Below, piece after piece: positions 32,258 to 39,981 of a stretch of 64,000 nt of DNA. The stretch lies in the NCBI GenBank assembly GCA_041908445.1, contig JAYRFK010000008.1:124001-188000 (forward strand). The letters run 5' to 3'. Origin of the DNA: JAEUJM01 sp041908445 (GTDB taxonomy: Bacteria; Actinomycetota; Acidimicrobiia; Acidimicrobiales; DATDAH01). Each line of letters opens with the position of its first letter. Within the stretch, counting starts at the first letter, position 1. The position numbers and the translations under genes are program-made. Under the pieces are notes generated by a model. It had not been told where the DNA came from and searched no databases. It saw only the letters and a list, made by a program, of their open reading frames with translations.

Positions 32258-32914
32258 GTGAAGATCGGTGTGTTGGGAGGGACCGGCCCGGCCGGTCGGG
32301 CCATGGCGGCCCGGCTCGCGTCCGGCGGGTTCGACGTCGTCATCGGGTCCCGTTCGCGGTACCGGGCCATGGAGGAGCGTGACCGCCTGCTCGAGCAGTG
32401 GAGCGAGCGCAACCTCTCCATCGCCTCGGAGGACAACGAGGGCGCGGCGGCCGCCGACGTGGTGGTCATCGCCACGCCCTGGGACGCCGCCGCCTCGACC
32501 GCGGCGTCGGTCTCCCGGCAGCTGCGGGGGAAGGTCGTCATCTCGATGGCCAACGCCCTCGCCAAGGTCGGCCACGAGTTCCAGCCCCTCGTCCCGCCGC
32601 GCGGCTCGGTGGCCGCGAGCGTGCAGGCCGCGGTGCCGAAGTCGCTGGTGTCGGCCGCGTTCCACCACGTGCCCGCCAAGGAGCTCGGCGACCTCAACGC
32701 ACCGGTCGTGAGCGACGTGCTGATCTGCTCCGACCACCCGTCGGCCACCGAGACCACCCTCGAGATCGTCCGCAAGCTGCCCGACATGCGCCCGCTCGAC
32801 GCGGGCGAGCTGTCGAACGCCGCGCCGATCGAGGCCTTCGCGGCGGTGCTGCTCCAGCTCAACGTGCGGTACAAGACCCGGGCCGCGGTGAAGTTCACCG
32901 GCATCGAGGAGTGA
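32258..32914 (+). CDS. NADPH-dependent F420 reductase family protein (NpdG/Fno-like)
   Basis: The 218-aa protein has the Rossmann opening KIGVLGGTGPAGRAMAARLASGGFDVVIGSRS and the family phrases VVVIATPWDA, KVVISMANAL, AAFHHVPAKELGDLNAPV and SDVLICSD. Fno-type enzymes exchange hydride between NADPH and coenzyme F420; the SRS arginine region after the second strand suits the NADP phosphate. The GTG start sits at leaderless distance from a TAACCT box. Its stop overlaps an alternative GTG of the mshC gene, suggesting co-transcription of F420 and mycothiol redox genes. Confidence 0.85.
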   Translation: MKIGVLGGTGPAGRAMAARLASGGFDVVIGSRSRYRAMEERDRLLEQWSERNLSIASEDNEGAAAADVVVIATPWDAAASTAASVSRQLRGKVVISMANALAKVGHEFQPLVPPRGSVAASVQAAVPKSLVSAAFHHVPAKELGDLNAPVVSDVLICSDHPSATETTLEIVRKLPDMRPLDAGELSNAAPIEAFAAVLLQLNVRYKTRAAVKFTGIEE

Positions 32915-32937
32915 CGTCGCCGGGGGGCGAGGCCCCC

Positions 32938-34053
32938 ATGCGGCTCTACGACACGGCACGCCAGGAGGTCGTCGACTTCACGCCGGGCCCCGTCGTCACC
33001 ATGTACACGTGCGGCATCACGCCCTACGACGCCGCCCACCTCGGCCACGCGGCGACCTACATCACCTACGACGTGCTGCAGCGGCGGTTGCGCGACCGGG
33101 GCCACGAGACCCGCTGCGTCCGCAACGTCACCGACGTCGACGACGACATCCTGCGCAAGGCACGCGAGCTCGGCGTGCACTACCTCGACCTCGCGGCGCG
33201 GGAGATGGCCCGCTTCGACGCGTGCATGGAGGCACTCGACCTCCTCGACAGCTGGAGCGAACCGCGGGCCACCTCGGCCATCGCCGACATCCGCGGGTTC
33301 ATCGGCATGGTGCTCGACCAGGGCTTCGCCTACGAGGCGGGCGGGGCGGTGTACTTCGACGTCGGCTCGTTCCCGCGCTTCGGTCGGATCAGCCACCTCT
33401 CCCGCGAGGAGATGCTGGTGCTGGCCGCGGAGCGCGGCGGCAACATCGACGACCCGAACAAGCGCGATCCCCTCGACTTCGTGCTCTGGCAGCCCTCCGC
33501 CGAGGACGAGCCCGCCTGGGAGTCGCTCTGGGGCCCGGGGCGGCCCGGCTGGCACATCGAGTGCTCGGCGCTGGCCCTGCGCGAGCTCGACACCACGATC
33601 GACCTGCACGGCGGCGGCGCCGACCTGATCTACCCCCACCACGAGTGCGAGGCGGCGCAGTCCGAGGCCGCCACCGGCCAGCCCTTCGTGCGCCACTGGA
33701 TGCACCAGGCCATGGTGCGGATGGACGGCGAGAAGATGTCGAAGTCCCTCGGGAACCTCGTCTTCGTGCACGACCTGCTCCAGGACCACGACGCCCGGGC
33801 CATCCGCCTCGCCGTGGTCGCCCACCACTACCGGGACTCCTGGGAGTGGGATGACACGACCATGCCGGAGGCCGACGCCCGCCTCGAGCGCTGGTCGGCG
33901 GCCGGCGCGGGCGACGGTGCCCTCGCCGAGGTGCGGGCCGCCCTCGACGACGACCTCGACACGCCGGCGGCGGTGGCCGCTATCGACGCGGCGGCCGCGT
34001 CCGGTCAGGGTGTGTCCGACGCGGCGGTGCTGCTCGGCGTGCGCCTCGCCTGA
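32938..34053 (+). CDS. mshC: Mycothiol ligase (MshC-type cysteine:GlcN-Ins ligase)
   Basis: The 371-aa protein is a class I synthetase of the CysRS/MshC family. The phrase YTCGITPYDAAHLGHAATY (zinc Cys25; HIGH-like HLGH) is the MshC form and not the CGPTVYD-HIGHAR form of cysteinyl-tRNA synthetase. RPGWHIECSALAL, PHHECEAAQSE, GEKMSKSLGNL and AIRLAVVAHHYR also match. The C-terminal tRNA-binding part of CysRS is largely absent. MshC joins cysteine to GlcN-inositol using ATP in mycothiol synthesis. A GTG at 32911, overlapping the previous stop, would add nine residues and is a real alternative start. Other mycothiol genes are not in the window. Confidence 0.85.
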   Translation: MRLYDTARQEVVDFTPGPVVTMYTCGITPYDAAHLGHAATYITYDVLQRRLRDRGHETRCVRNVTDVDDDILRKARELGVHYLDLAAREMARFDACMEALDLLDSWSEPRATSAIADIRGFIGMVLDQGFAYEAGGAVYFDVGSFPRFGRISHLSREEMLVLAAERGGNIDDPNKRDPLDFVLWQPSAEDEPAWESLWGPGRPGWHIECSALALRELDTTIDLHGGGADLIYPHHECEAAQSEAATGQPFVRHWMHQAMVRMDGEKMSKSLGNLVFVHDLLQDHDARAIRLAVVAHHYRDSWEWDDTTMPEADARLERWSAAGAGDGALAEVRAALDDDLDTPAAVAAIDAAAASGQGVSDAAVLLGVRLA

Positions 34054-34054
34054 G

Positions 34055-34060
34055 TAGTCT
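34055..34060 (+). promoter_or_regulatory. -10 element TAGTCT before the SLH protein gene
   Basis: TAGTCT follows the mshC stop directly and would start a leader of about 40 bases that contains a GGGAGGA ribosome site before the ATG at 34106. Confidence 0.4.
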
Positions 34061-34105
34061 CTGACCGCTGCCGGCACGGGCCGGCGCGAGCGGGAGGACG
34101 GCGGG

Positions 34106-35371
34106 ATGCGACGGACGGTGGGCCTGGCGATCGTGGCGGTGACGGCGTTGGCCACGTCGGTGGTGGGAGCGGGGACGGTCGGGGCGACCCCGGTGTCCAT
34201 CGCCTACACCTGCGTGACCGGGGTGCCCGCGGTCGGCGACCTGTCGGCGCCGATCCAGGTCGACGCGACCGCGACGCCCGAGCCGGCCGACGCGTTCGAC
34301 ATCGTGACCTACACCGCCGACCTCGCGCTGCCGGATCTCTCCCCGCAGCCGGTCGCGGTCAACTTCAACTTCTTCCGCCTGACCTTCGCGGTGCCGCCCG
34401 GCCTGCGGGCGGTGAAGGTCAAGGTGCTCGACCCGCCCTCGGGCACCGCCAACCCGGCGCTGTCGCAGATCGGCGCGGTGGTGCAGGGCGACACCGTCGT
34501 GGTGGACGTGCCGACCACGCCCGCGGCCACGCGGCGCTTCCACTTCGGCACCGACGGCAACTTCACCTACCCGTTCAACACCGTGACGCAGTCCGGGGGC
34601 ACGGCCGTGGTGCTGCCCCGGGTGAAGATCAAGGCCATGACCACGTACGGGGCGCGCTCGGCGACCGTGGCGTGGCCGGCGCCGACCGTCGACACCCAGA
34701 CCGGCTTCGCCGGCATCGGCGACATCCCGTGCTCGCCCGACGACCCCGGCGCCGCCATCTTCACCACGCACGTGACGAGCCAGGTGGACATCCCGCTCAA
34801 CCCGTACACCGACGTGTCCAATGGGCTCGACCCCGCGGTCTCGTGGGCCCGCCACCTGAAGGTGTTCAAGCCGGCCGGCACCCGCTTCGCCCCCGCGACG
34901 GGCATCACCCGGGCCGAGGCGGTCGTCGCGCTGTGGAACCTCGTCGACCGCCCCGTCGTCGGGACGGGCAACCCGTTCACCGACGTGCCCGCCAACGCCT
35001 CGTACCGCAACGCCGTGAACTGGGCGGTGAGCGAGGGGGTGGTCACCGACACCGGCAACCACAAGTTCAAGCCCACGGCGCCGGCGCTGCGAGGCGCGCT
35101 CGTCAACATGGCCTTCCGGACGGTCCACGCCCAGGACGGGAGCCCGTGGCCGGCCTTCGCCTACACCGACGTGCCCGCGGGTGCCCCGTACCGGGAGGCC
35201 CTGCGCTGGGCCGACGCGGAGGGGGTCGTCAACGAGTACGCCGGCGGCACCAAGGTCAAGCCGACGCTCGCCGCGACCCGGGCCGACCTCGCGAAGCTCC
35301 TCTACGCCGTCGCGAACGACGACACGTGGTTCCGCCCACTGCCGACCACCGTGCTCGTCGCCCCGGCCTGA
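34106..35371 (+). CDS. Secreted S-layer-homology (SLH) domain protein
   Basis: The 421-aa product has a signal peptide (cleavage near GATPVS, residue 28) and an N-terminal domain that starts with SIAYTC (Cys36) and ends at IPCSPDDP (Cys209). Three SLH-like repeats follow at about 233-285, 291-338 and 352-402, seen as PYTDVSNGLDPAVSWARHL, FTDVPANASYRNAVNWA and YTDVPAGAPYREALRWA. SLH repeats attach proteins to cell-wall polymers, so this protein is probably surface-anchored. The N-terminal domain is shared with the secreted protein at 15705-17180. A ribosome site GGGAGGA precedes the ATG. Confidence 0.82.
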   Translation: MRRTVGLAIVAVTALATSVVGAGTVGATPVSIAYTCVTGVPAVGDLSAPIQVDATATPEPADAFDIVTYTADLALPDLSPQPVAVNFNFFRLTFAVPPGLRAVKVKVLDPPSGTANPALSQIGAVVQGDTVVVDVPTTPAATRRFHFGTDGNFTYPFNTVTQSGGTAVVLPRVKIKAMTTYGARSATVAWPAPTVDTQTGFAGIGDIPCSPDDPGAAIFTTHVTSQVDIPLNPYTDVSNGLDPAVSWARHLKVFKPAGTRFAPATGITRAEAVVALWNLVDRPVVGTGNPFTDVPANASYRNAVNWAVSEGVVTDTGNHKFKPTAPALRGALVNMAFRTVHAQDGSPWPAFAYTDVPAGAPYREALRWADAEGVVNEYAGGTKVKPTLAATRADLAKLLYAVANDDTWFRPLPTTVLVAPA

Positions 35372-35423
35372 CGACCCTCGGGGTATCGTGACCGTCCAGG
35401 TCACGACCAGCGAGAGGGGGCAC

Positions 35424-36236
35424 GTGGGACGCGAGGCAGGTCGGCTCTACCACGTCGCCCGGGCGGTCATGACGCCCGTGTTCAAGTTCAACTGGCGCGT
35501 CTACGTGAGCGGCCTCGAGCACGTGCCCACCGAGGGCCCCGCCATCTTCTGCCCGAACCACACCTCCGTGCTCGACTCGTTCTTCCTGCCGCTGGTGCTG
35601 CCGAGGCGCATCACCTACGTCGGCAAGGCCGAGTACATGGACGACTGGAAGACGAAGTACGTCTTCCCCGCCATCGGGATGATCCCGATCGACCGGTCCG
35701 GTGGCTCGGCCAGCGAGCGGGCCCTCGCGGCCGCCGCCCGGGTGCTCGAGGCGGGGGAATTCTTCGGCATCTACCCCGAGGGCACCCGCTCGCGGGACGG
35801 CGTCCTGCACAAGGGCCACACCGGCCCCGCCCGGCTGGCCTTCCGCACCGGCGCGCCGATCCTGCCGGTCGGGCTGGTCGGCACCCGCGACGTCCAGCCC
35901 CCCGACGCCAGGTTCCCGAAGCCGTTCCTGCCGGTCTGGGTGAACATCGGGGCGCCGATCGACCCGGCCCGCTACCGCGACCGCGAGAACGACCGCCTGG
36001 CCCTGCGCCAGATGATCGACGAGGTCATGTTCGAGATCCGGAACCTCTCGGGCCAGGACTACGTCGACCACTACGCCACCAAGAAGGACGAGGCGATGCC
36101 CACCCGCACCGCCGGCGTGATCACGAGCGAGGGCCTGTCGGTCAACGGCCACGAGCACGCCAACGGAAACGGCTCGGCCGACGGCACCGCCGCGCCGGAG
36201 CGCCGCTCCTCGGCCTCCGTGCTGAACCCGGGCTGA
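35424..36236 (+). CDS. plsC: 1-acyl-sn-glycerol-3-phosphate acyltransferase family protein
   Basis: The product of about 270 aa has the glycerolipid acyltransferase motifs NHTSVLDSF (catalytic H-x4-D), PIDRSGG, FGIYPEGTRSRDG and the late APILPVGLVG. It would add the second acyl chain to lysophosphatidic acid at the membrane. A TATCGT box at 35384-35389 and an AGGGGG site favour GTG at 35424; GTG at 35388 lies inside that box and is unlikely. The last 55 residues are a Gly/Asn/Ala/Ser-rich tail not seen in the core family. Other acyl acceptors are possible. Confidence 0.85.
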   Translation: MGREAGRLYHVARAVMTPVFKFNWRVYVSGLEHVPTEGPAIFCPNHTSVLDSFFLPLVLPRRITYVGKAEYMDDWKTKYVFPAIGMIPIDRSGGSASERALAAAARVLEAGEFFGIYPEGTRSRDGVLHKGHTGPARLAFRTGAPILPVGLVGTRDVQPPDARFPKPFLPVWVNIGAPIDPARYRDRENDRLALRQMIDEVMFEIRNLSGQDYVDHYATKKDEAMPTRTAGVITSEGLSVNGHEHANGNGSADGTAAPERRSSASVLNPG

Positions 36237-36291
36237 TCCGGCGGGCCCCGGCCGGACGGCAACTGACTGCGGGGCCGACCGGCCGCGGCGG

Positions 36292-36297
36292 TAGGTT
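36292..36297 (+). promoter_or_regulatory. -10 element TAGGTT for thrS
   Basis: TAGGTT ends 6 bases before the GTG start of thrS. No long leader or T-box-like structure is present, so regulation by uncharged tRNA in the leader is not expected. Confidence 0.5.
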
Positions 36298-36303
36298 CGG
36301 GAC

Positions 36304-38259
36304 GTGAGCGAGATGATCGACGTCGTCCTCCCCGATGGCTCCACGCGCCAGGTCGAGGCGGGCGCCACCGCCGGCGACCTCGCCGCGGCCATCGGCCGGG
36401 GCCTGGCCAAGGCCGCGGTGATCGCGGACATCAACGGCGAGGAGCGCGACCTCGCCACCCCGCTCACCGCCGGCGACCGGGTGGCCATCATCACCGCCGA
36501 CAGCGACCGGGGCCGCTACACGATCCGCCACTCGACGGCCCACGTGCTCGCCCAGGCGGTCCTCGAGCTGTTCCCCGGCGCCACGTTCGCCATCGGCCCG
36601 CCGATCGAGAACGGCTTCTACTACGACTTCGAGCTCGCCGACGGCGGCACGTTCACGCCGGAGGACCTCGAGCGCCTCGAGGCCAAGATGCGCGAGATCA
36701 TCGCCGAGCGCCAGCCGTTCCTGCGCGACGAGATCCCCGAGGCGGACGCCCTCGAGCTGTTCAAGGACCACAAGTACAAGTGCGAGATCATCCGCGGCGC
36801 GGCGGACGATCCCACTTCGGCCACCGAGGCCGGCCTGGTGCGCACCTACGAGAACCCGCCCCGGTTCATCGACCTCTGCCGCGGCCCGCACGTCCCCGAC
36901 ACGAGCTCGCACCTGGGCCACTTCAAGCTCACGCGCGTGGCCGGCGCCTACTGGCGCGGCGACGAGCGCAACCCCATGCTCCAGCGCATCTACGGCACGG
37001 CCTGGGAGTCGAAGGCCAAGCTCGACGAGCACCTGACGATGCTCGAGGAGGCGGAGAAGCGCGACCATCGCCGCCTCGCCCGTGAGCTGGACCTGCTCTC
37101 GTTCCCCGAGGAGCTCGGCCCGGGTCTCGCGGTGTGGCACCCCAAGGGCGCCATCGTGCGCAAGCTCATGGAGGACTACAGCCGCGAGCGCCACGAGCGG
37201 GGCGGCTACCAGTTCGCCTACTCGCCGAACATCGCCCGCTCGCTGCTGTGGGAGACGAGTGGGCACCTGGGCTTCTACGCCGACGCGATGTACCCGCCCA
37301 TGGAGCTGGACGAGGGCGTCCGGTACTACCCGAAGCCCATGAACTGCCCGTTCCACATCCTCATCTACAAGAGCAGCCAGCGCTCCTACCGGGAGCTGCC
37401 GTACCGCCTCTTCGAGCTGGGCACGGTCTACCGCTACGAGCGCTCGGGCACGCTCCACGGGCTGTTCCGCATCCGGGGCTTCACCCAGGACGACAGCCAC
37501 ATCTTCGTCACGCCCGACCAGCTCGCCGACGAGCTCGCCAGCCTCCTCGACTTCGTCCTGTCCGTGCTGCGGGCCTTCGGCTTCGACGACTTCCAAGCCA
37601 AGCTGTCGACGCGCCCGCCCGAGAAGTCCCTCGGCTCGGACGAGGACTGGGAGCGGGCCACCGACGCCCTGCGCTCGGCCATCGACGCCGCGGGCCTCGA
37701 CTACGAGGTCGACGAGGGCGGCGGCGCGTTCTACGGCCCCAAGATCGACGTCGACGTGCGCGACGCCATCGGTCGGAGCTGGCAGCTGTCGACCATCCAG
37801 GTCGACTTCCAGAACCCGCAGCGCTTCGACCTCGAGTACATCGGCGCCGACAACCAGCGCCACCAGCCGATCATGGTCCACCGGGCCCTCTTCGGGTCCG
37901 TCGAGCGCTTCTTCGGCGTGCTCCTCGAGCACTTCGCCGGGGCGTTCCCCGCCTGGTTGGCCCCGGTGCAGGTGCGGGTGCTGCCGGTGCGCGACGACCA
38001 CGAGCCCTACGCCCACCGTCTCGTCGACCGCCTGGTCGCCGAGGGCTTCCGGGCCGACGTGGTGGGGGCCGACGAGAAGCTCGGCAACCGCATCCGCAAG
38101 GCGAAGGTGGAGAAGCTGCCCTACGTGCTCGTCGTGGGCGACGACGACGTCGAGCACGGCACGGTCGGGGTCAACCCCCGCGGCGGCGAGGTCGAGCGCG
38201 GGGTCGGCGTCGACGACTTCGTCGAGCGCCTCGCCACCGACGTGCTCGCCCGTGCCTGA
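36304..38259 (+). CDS. thrS: Threonyl-tRNA synthetase
   Basis: The 651-aa enzyme has all ThrRS domains: an N-terminal TGS domain (IDVVLPDGSTRQVEAGATAGDLAAAI), the editing/SAD domain (HSTAHVLAQAVLELFPGATFAIGPPIENGFYYD), and the class II catalytic core with MNCPFHI, YRYERSGTLHGLFRIRGFTQDDSHIF and RALFGSVERF. An anticodon-binding domain (VQVRVLPVRDDHEPYA) closes it. It charges tRNA-Thr and edits mischarged serine. The start is GTG at leaderless distance from its -10 box. Its end overlaps the HIT gene by 8 bases, the same pairing as mycobacterial thrS-Rv2613c. Confidence 0.96.
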   Translation: MSEMIDVVLPDGSTRQVEAGATAGDLAAAIGRGLAKAAVIADINGEERDLATPLTAGDRVAIITADSDRGRYTIRHSTAHVLAQAVLELFPGATFAIGPPIENGFYYDFELADGGTFTPEDLERLEAKMREIIAERQPFLRDEIPEADALELFKDHKYKCEIIRGAADDPTSATEAGLVRTYENPPRFIDLCRGPHVPDTSSHLGHFKLTRVAGAYWRGDERNPMLQRIYGTAWESKAKLDEHLTMLEEAEKRDHRRLARELDLLSFPEELGPGLAVWHPKGAIVRKLMEDYSRERHERGGYQFAYSPNIARSLLWETSGHLGFYADAMYPPMELDEGVRYYPKPMNCPFHILIYKSSQRSYRELPYRLFELGTVYRYERSGTLHGLFRIRGFTQDDSHIFVTPDQLADELASLLDFVLSVLRAFGFDDFQAKLSTRPPEKSLGSDEDWERATDALRSAIDAAGLDYEVDEGGGAFYGPKIDVDVRDAIGRSWQLSTIQVDFQNPQRFDLEYIGADNQRHQPIMVHRALFGSVERFFGVLLEHFAGAFPAWLAPVQVRVLPVRDDHEPYAHRLVDRLVAEGFRADVVGADEKLGNRIRKAKVEKLPYVLVVGDDDVEHGTVGVNPRGGEVERGVGVDDFVERLATDVLARA

Positions 38260-38833
38260 CGAGGCGAGCGACCGCCCGGACCGCCCCGACCGCGGGGGCC
38301 CGGCGCTCGAGCGTCACTGGGCCGGGTGGCGCAGCGACTACATCACGAGCGCCTTCGCCGGCGACGCCGACACCCCGTCGTCGGGGCTCGTCGGCGAGGA
38401 GGGCGAGGGCTCGCTGTTCGAGCGCATCCTGCACTCGGGACGCCCGGACGAGGAGACGTACATCCTCAAGCGGGGCACCGCCGCGTTCGCCATCCTCAAC
38501 GCCTACCCCTACAACAGCGGCCACCTCATGGTGCTGCCGAACCGCGCCGTGGCCGAGCTGGAGGGCCTGACCACCGAGGAGTCCGCCGAGGTGTGGGCCA
38601 TGGTCCGTGAGGCGGTGGTCGCCATCAAGGGGGCCTACTCGCCCCAGGGCGTGAACGTGGGCATGAACCTCGGGCACGCCGCCGGGGCGGGCGTCCCCGA
38701 CCACCTGCACGTGCACTGCCTGCCCCGCTGGTTCGGCGACACCAACTTCGTGACCACCGTGGCCGAGATCCGGGTGCTGCCCGAACCGCTCGGCGTCAGC
38801 TGGGAGCGCCTCCGCGCCGCCTGGCCCGCCTGA
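38252..38833 (+). CDS. HIT domain protein, Ap4A phosphorylase-like (Rv2613c-like)
   Basis: The 193-aa protein carries the histidine-triad motif DHLHVHCLP near residue 153 and the companion strand AFAILNAYPYNSGHLMVLPNR. The ESLFERI-type N-terminal zinc/helix region of the actinobacterial group is replaced by EGSLFERILHSGRPDEETYILKRG. Its position after thrS and its sequence match the mycobacterial Ap4A phosphorylase Rv2613c, which splits diadenosine tetraphosphate; ThrRS makes Ap4A as a side product, so a link is sensible. The GTG start overlaps thrS, indicating translational coupling. The activity itself is inferred. Confidence 0.85.
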   Translation: MPDEASDRPDRPDRGGPALERHWAGWRSDYITSAFAGDADTPSSGLVGEEGEGSLFERILHSGRPDEETYILKRGTAAFAILNAYPYNSGHLMVLPNRAVAELEGLTTEESAEVWAMVREAVVAIKGAYSPQGVNVGMNLGHAAGAGVPDHLHVHCLPRWFGDTNFVTTVAEIRVLPEPLGVSWERLRAAWPA

Positions 38834-38845
38834 GCGCCGCCCCGG

Positions 38846-38851
38846 TACGGT
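38846..38851 (+). promoter_or_regulatory. -10 element TACGGT, leaderless spacing
   Basis: TACGGT ends 7 bases before the ATG at 38859, in the 25-base gap after the HIT gene. Confidence 0.45.
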
Positions 38852-38858
38852 CGAGCCG

Positions 38859-39419
38859 ATGGCTGACGAGGTGCACCCGGGCGACGGGGACGAGCAGGAC
38901 CCGGCCGGCGCGGCGCCCCAGCCGGCCGCGCCGGAGGGCGACGCCCTCCCGGAGGACCTCGACGTCACCGGCTTCGTCGGGCCCTACCAGTTCCCCAACA
39001 ACAACCGGCGGCGCATCCCCGGCGCGATCTACGTCGGCACCGGCCTCGTGTGCGTGCTGGTGTGGGCCGTCACCGAGGGCGGCGACCCGGTGCTCGTGAA
39101 CGAGGGCGTGCTCTGGGCGGGCATCGCCCTGGTCCTCGTCGGGCTCTACCACTTCCTGGCCGGCGTCACCCTGCGCCTCGACGAGAAGGACGCCCTCGTC
39201 GGCGCCACCACCGCGGTCGGCTTCCCGGTCGGCCACGCCTCCGCGCAGATGGGCTGGCGGGGCCTGCGCAGCCGCCCCACCTGGCGCATCCTCCTGTACT
39301 CCGCGGACGAGCCGCCCACGAAGCGCGGCCTCGTCATCATCGACGGCGTCGACGGCGAGGTCATCGACCAGTTCGTCGAGGACAACCCCGAGGACTGGAC
39401 CCAGTTCGAGGACGACTGA
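38859..39419 (+). CDS. Two-helix membrane protein of unknown function
   Basis: The 186-aa protein has an acidic, Pro/Ala-rich N-terminal 45 residues, then PYQFPNNNRRRIPGAIY. Two membrane helices follow (around 53-72 and 83-102), then a soluble C-terminal half including AVGFPVGHASAQMGWRGLRSRPTWRILLYSADEPP. I do not recognise a characterised family, though similar small proteins occur in actinobacteria. It has its own -10 box at leaderless spacing. It lies inside the otherwise conserved thrS-HIT-pgsA block and converges with the gene at 39432. Confidence 0.6.
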   Translation: MADEVHPGDGDEQDPAGAAPQPAAPEGDALPEDLDVTGFVGPYQFPNNNRRRIPGAIYVGTGLVCVLVWAVTEGGDPVLVNEGVLWAGIALVLVGLYHFLAGVTLRLDEKDALVGATTAVGFPVGHASAQMGWRGLRSRPTWRILLYSADEPPTKRGLVIIDGVDGEVIDQFVEDNPEDWTQFEDD

Positions 39420-39431
39420 GGCGCCCCGCCG

Positions 39432-39938
39432 CTACCGGCGGCGGTTCTCCTCGAAGGCCGCCTCGGCGAGGCGCAGGTCGGTCACGCCGGTGCGGACCGC
39501 CTCGCGGAGCACGTCGAGGGCGGTGACGTCGCCTCGCCCGCCGGCCACGCTCGCGGGCCGGCCCCAGTCGGCCGCCGGGACCCGCTCGGCCACGGCGGCG
39601 AAGCCCTCGGCGGTGGTGGCGAGCAGGCCGAGCTCGTCATCGAGGCCACTGCGCACCGCCGGCCAGTCGCGGGCCGCCGGGTCGAGGGTGCCGGGCGGCA
39701 GGACCGGCGTGTCGTGGTGCAGCACCTGTTCGAGCGACTGGCGCAGGAGGCTCAGGCTGCGGTCGGCGTCGACGAGGTGGTCGATGGGGGCGTGGCCGGA
39801 CGAGCTCACCCGCTCGGCCCACTCCTCGACGTCGGGGTCGTCGATGGGCCGCAGCGCGGCGCGGAAGCGGCGGGGGAGCGACCGCAGTGCCACCACCCCG
39901 TCCTGCGGCGACATCCGGGCCAGGTCCTTGGTGTCCAT
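39432..39938 (-). CDS. Hypothetical protein, possibly DinB-like four-helix bundle
   Basis: The 168-aa product is helical and soluble, with RSLPRRFRAALRPIDDPDVEEWAERVSSSGHAPIDHLVDADRSLSLLRQSLEQVL near residues 20-74. The histidine pattern GHAPIDHLVD recalls the first metal helix of DinB/maleylpyruvate isomerase-type bundles, but later metal histidines are not clear, so this is tentative. The ATG at 39938 begins the conserved-looking part. It lies 43 bases after the EF-G-like gene on the same strand and may share its transcript. Confidence 0.5.
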   Translation of the reverse strand: MDTKDLARMSPQDGVVALRSLPRRFRAALRPIDDPDVEEWAERVSSSGHAPIDHLVDADRSLSLLRQSLEQVLHHDTPVLPPGTLDPAARDWPAVRSGLDDELGLLATTAEGFAAVAERVPAADWGRPASVAGGRGDVTALDVLREAVRTGVTDLRLAEAAFEENRRR

Positions 39939-39981
39939 GGGGTCTGTCTACCGCCGGGGGCGGGTCGTCAGTCCTCCGCCG

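Noticed and set aside
32938..34053. Cysteinyl-tRNA synthetase
   Set aside because: The CGITPYDAAHLGHAATY form, short length and missing tRNA-binding tail fit MshC better. A separate cysS elsewhere in the genome would confirm it.
36238..36303. T-box or other riboswitch before thrS
   Set aside because: The -10 box is 6 bases from the start codon, so there is no leader to hold such a structure.
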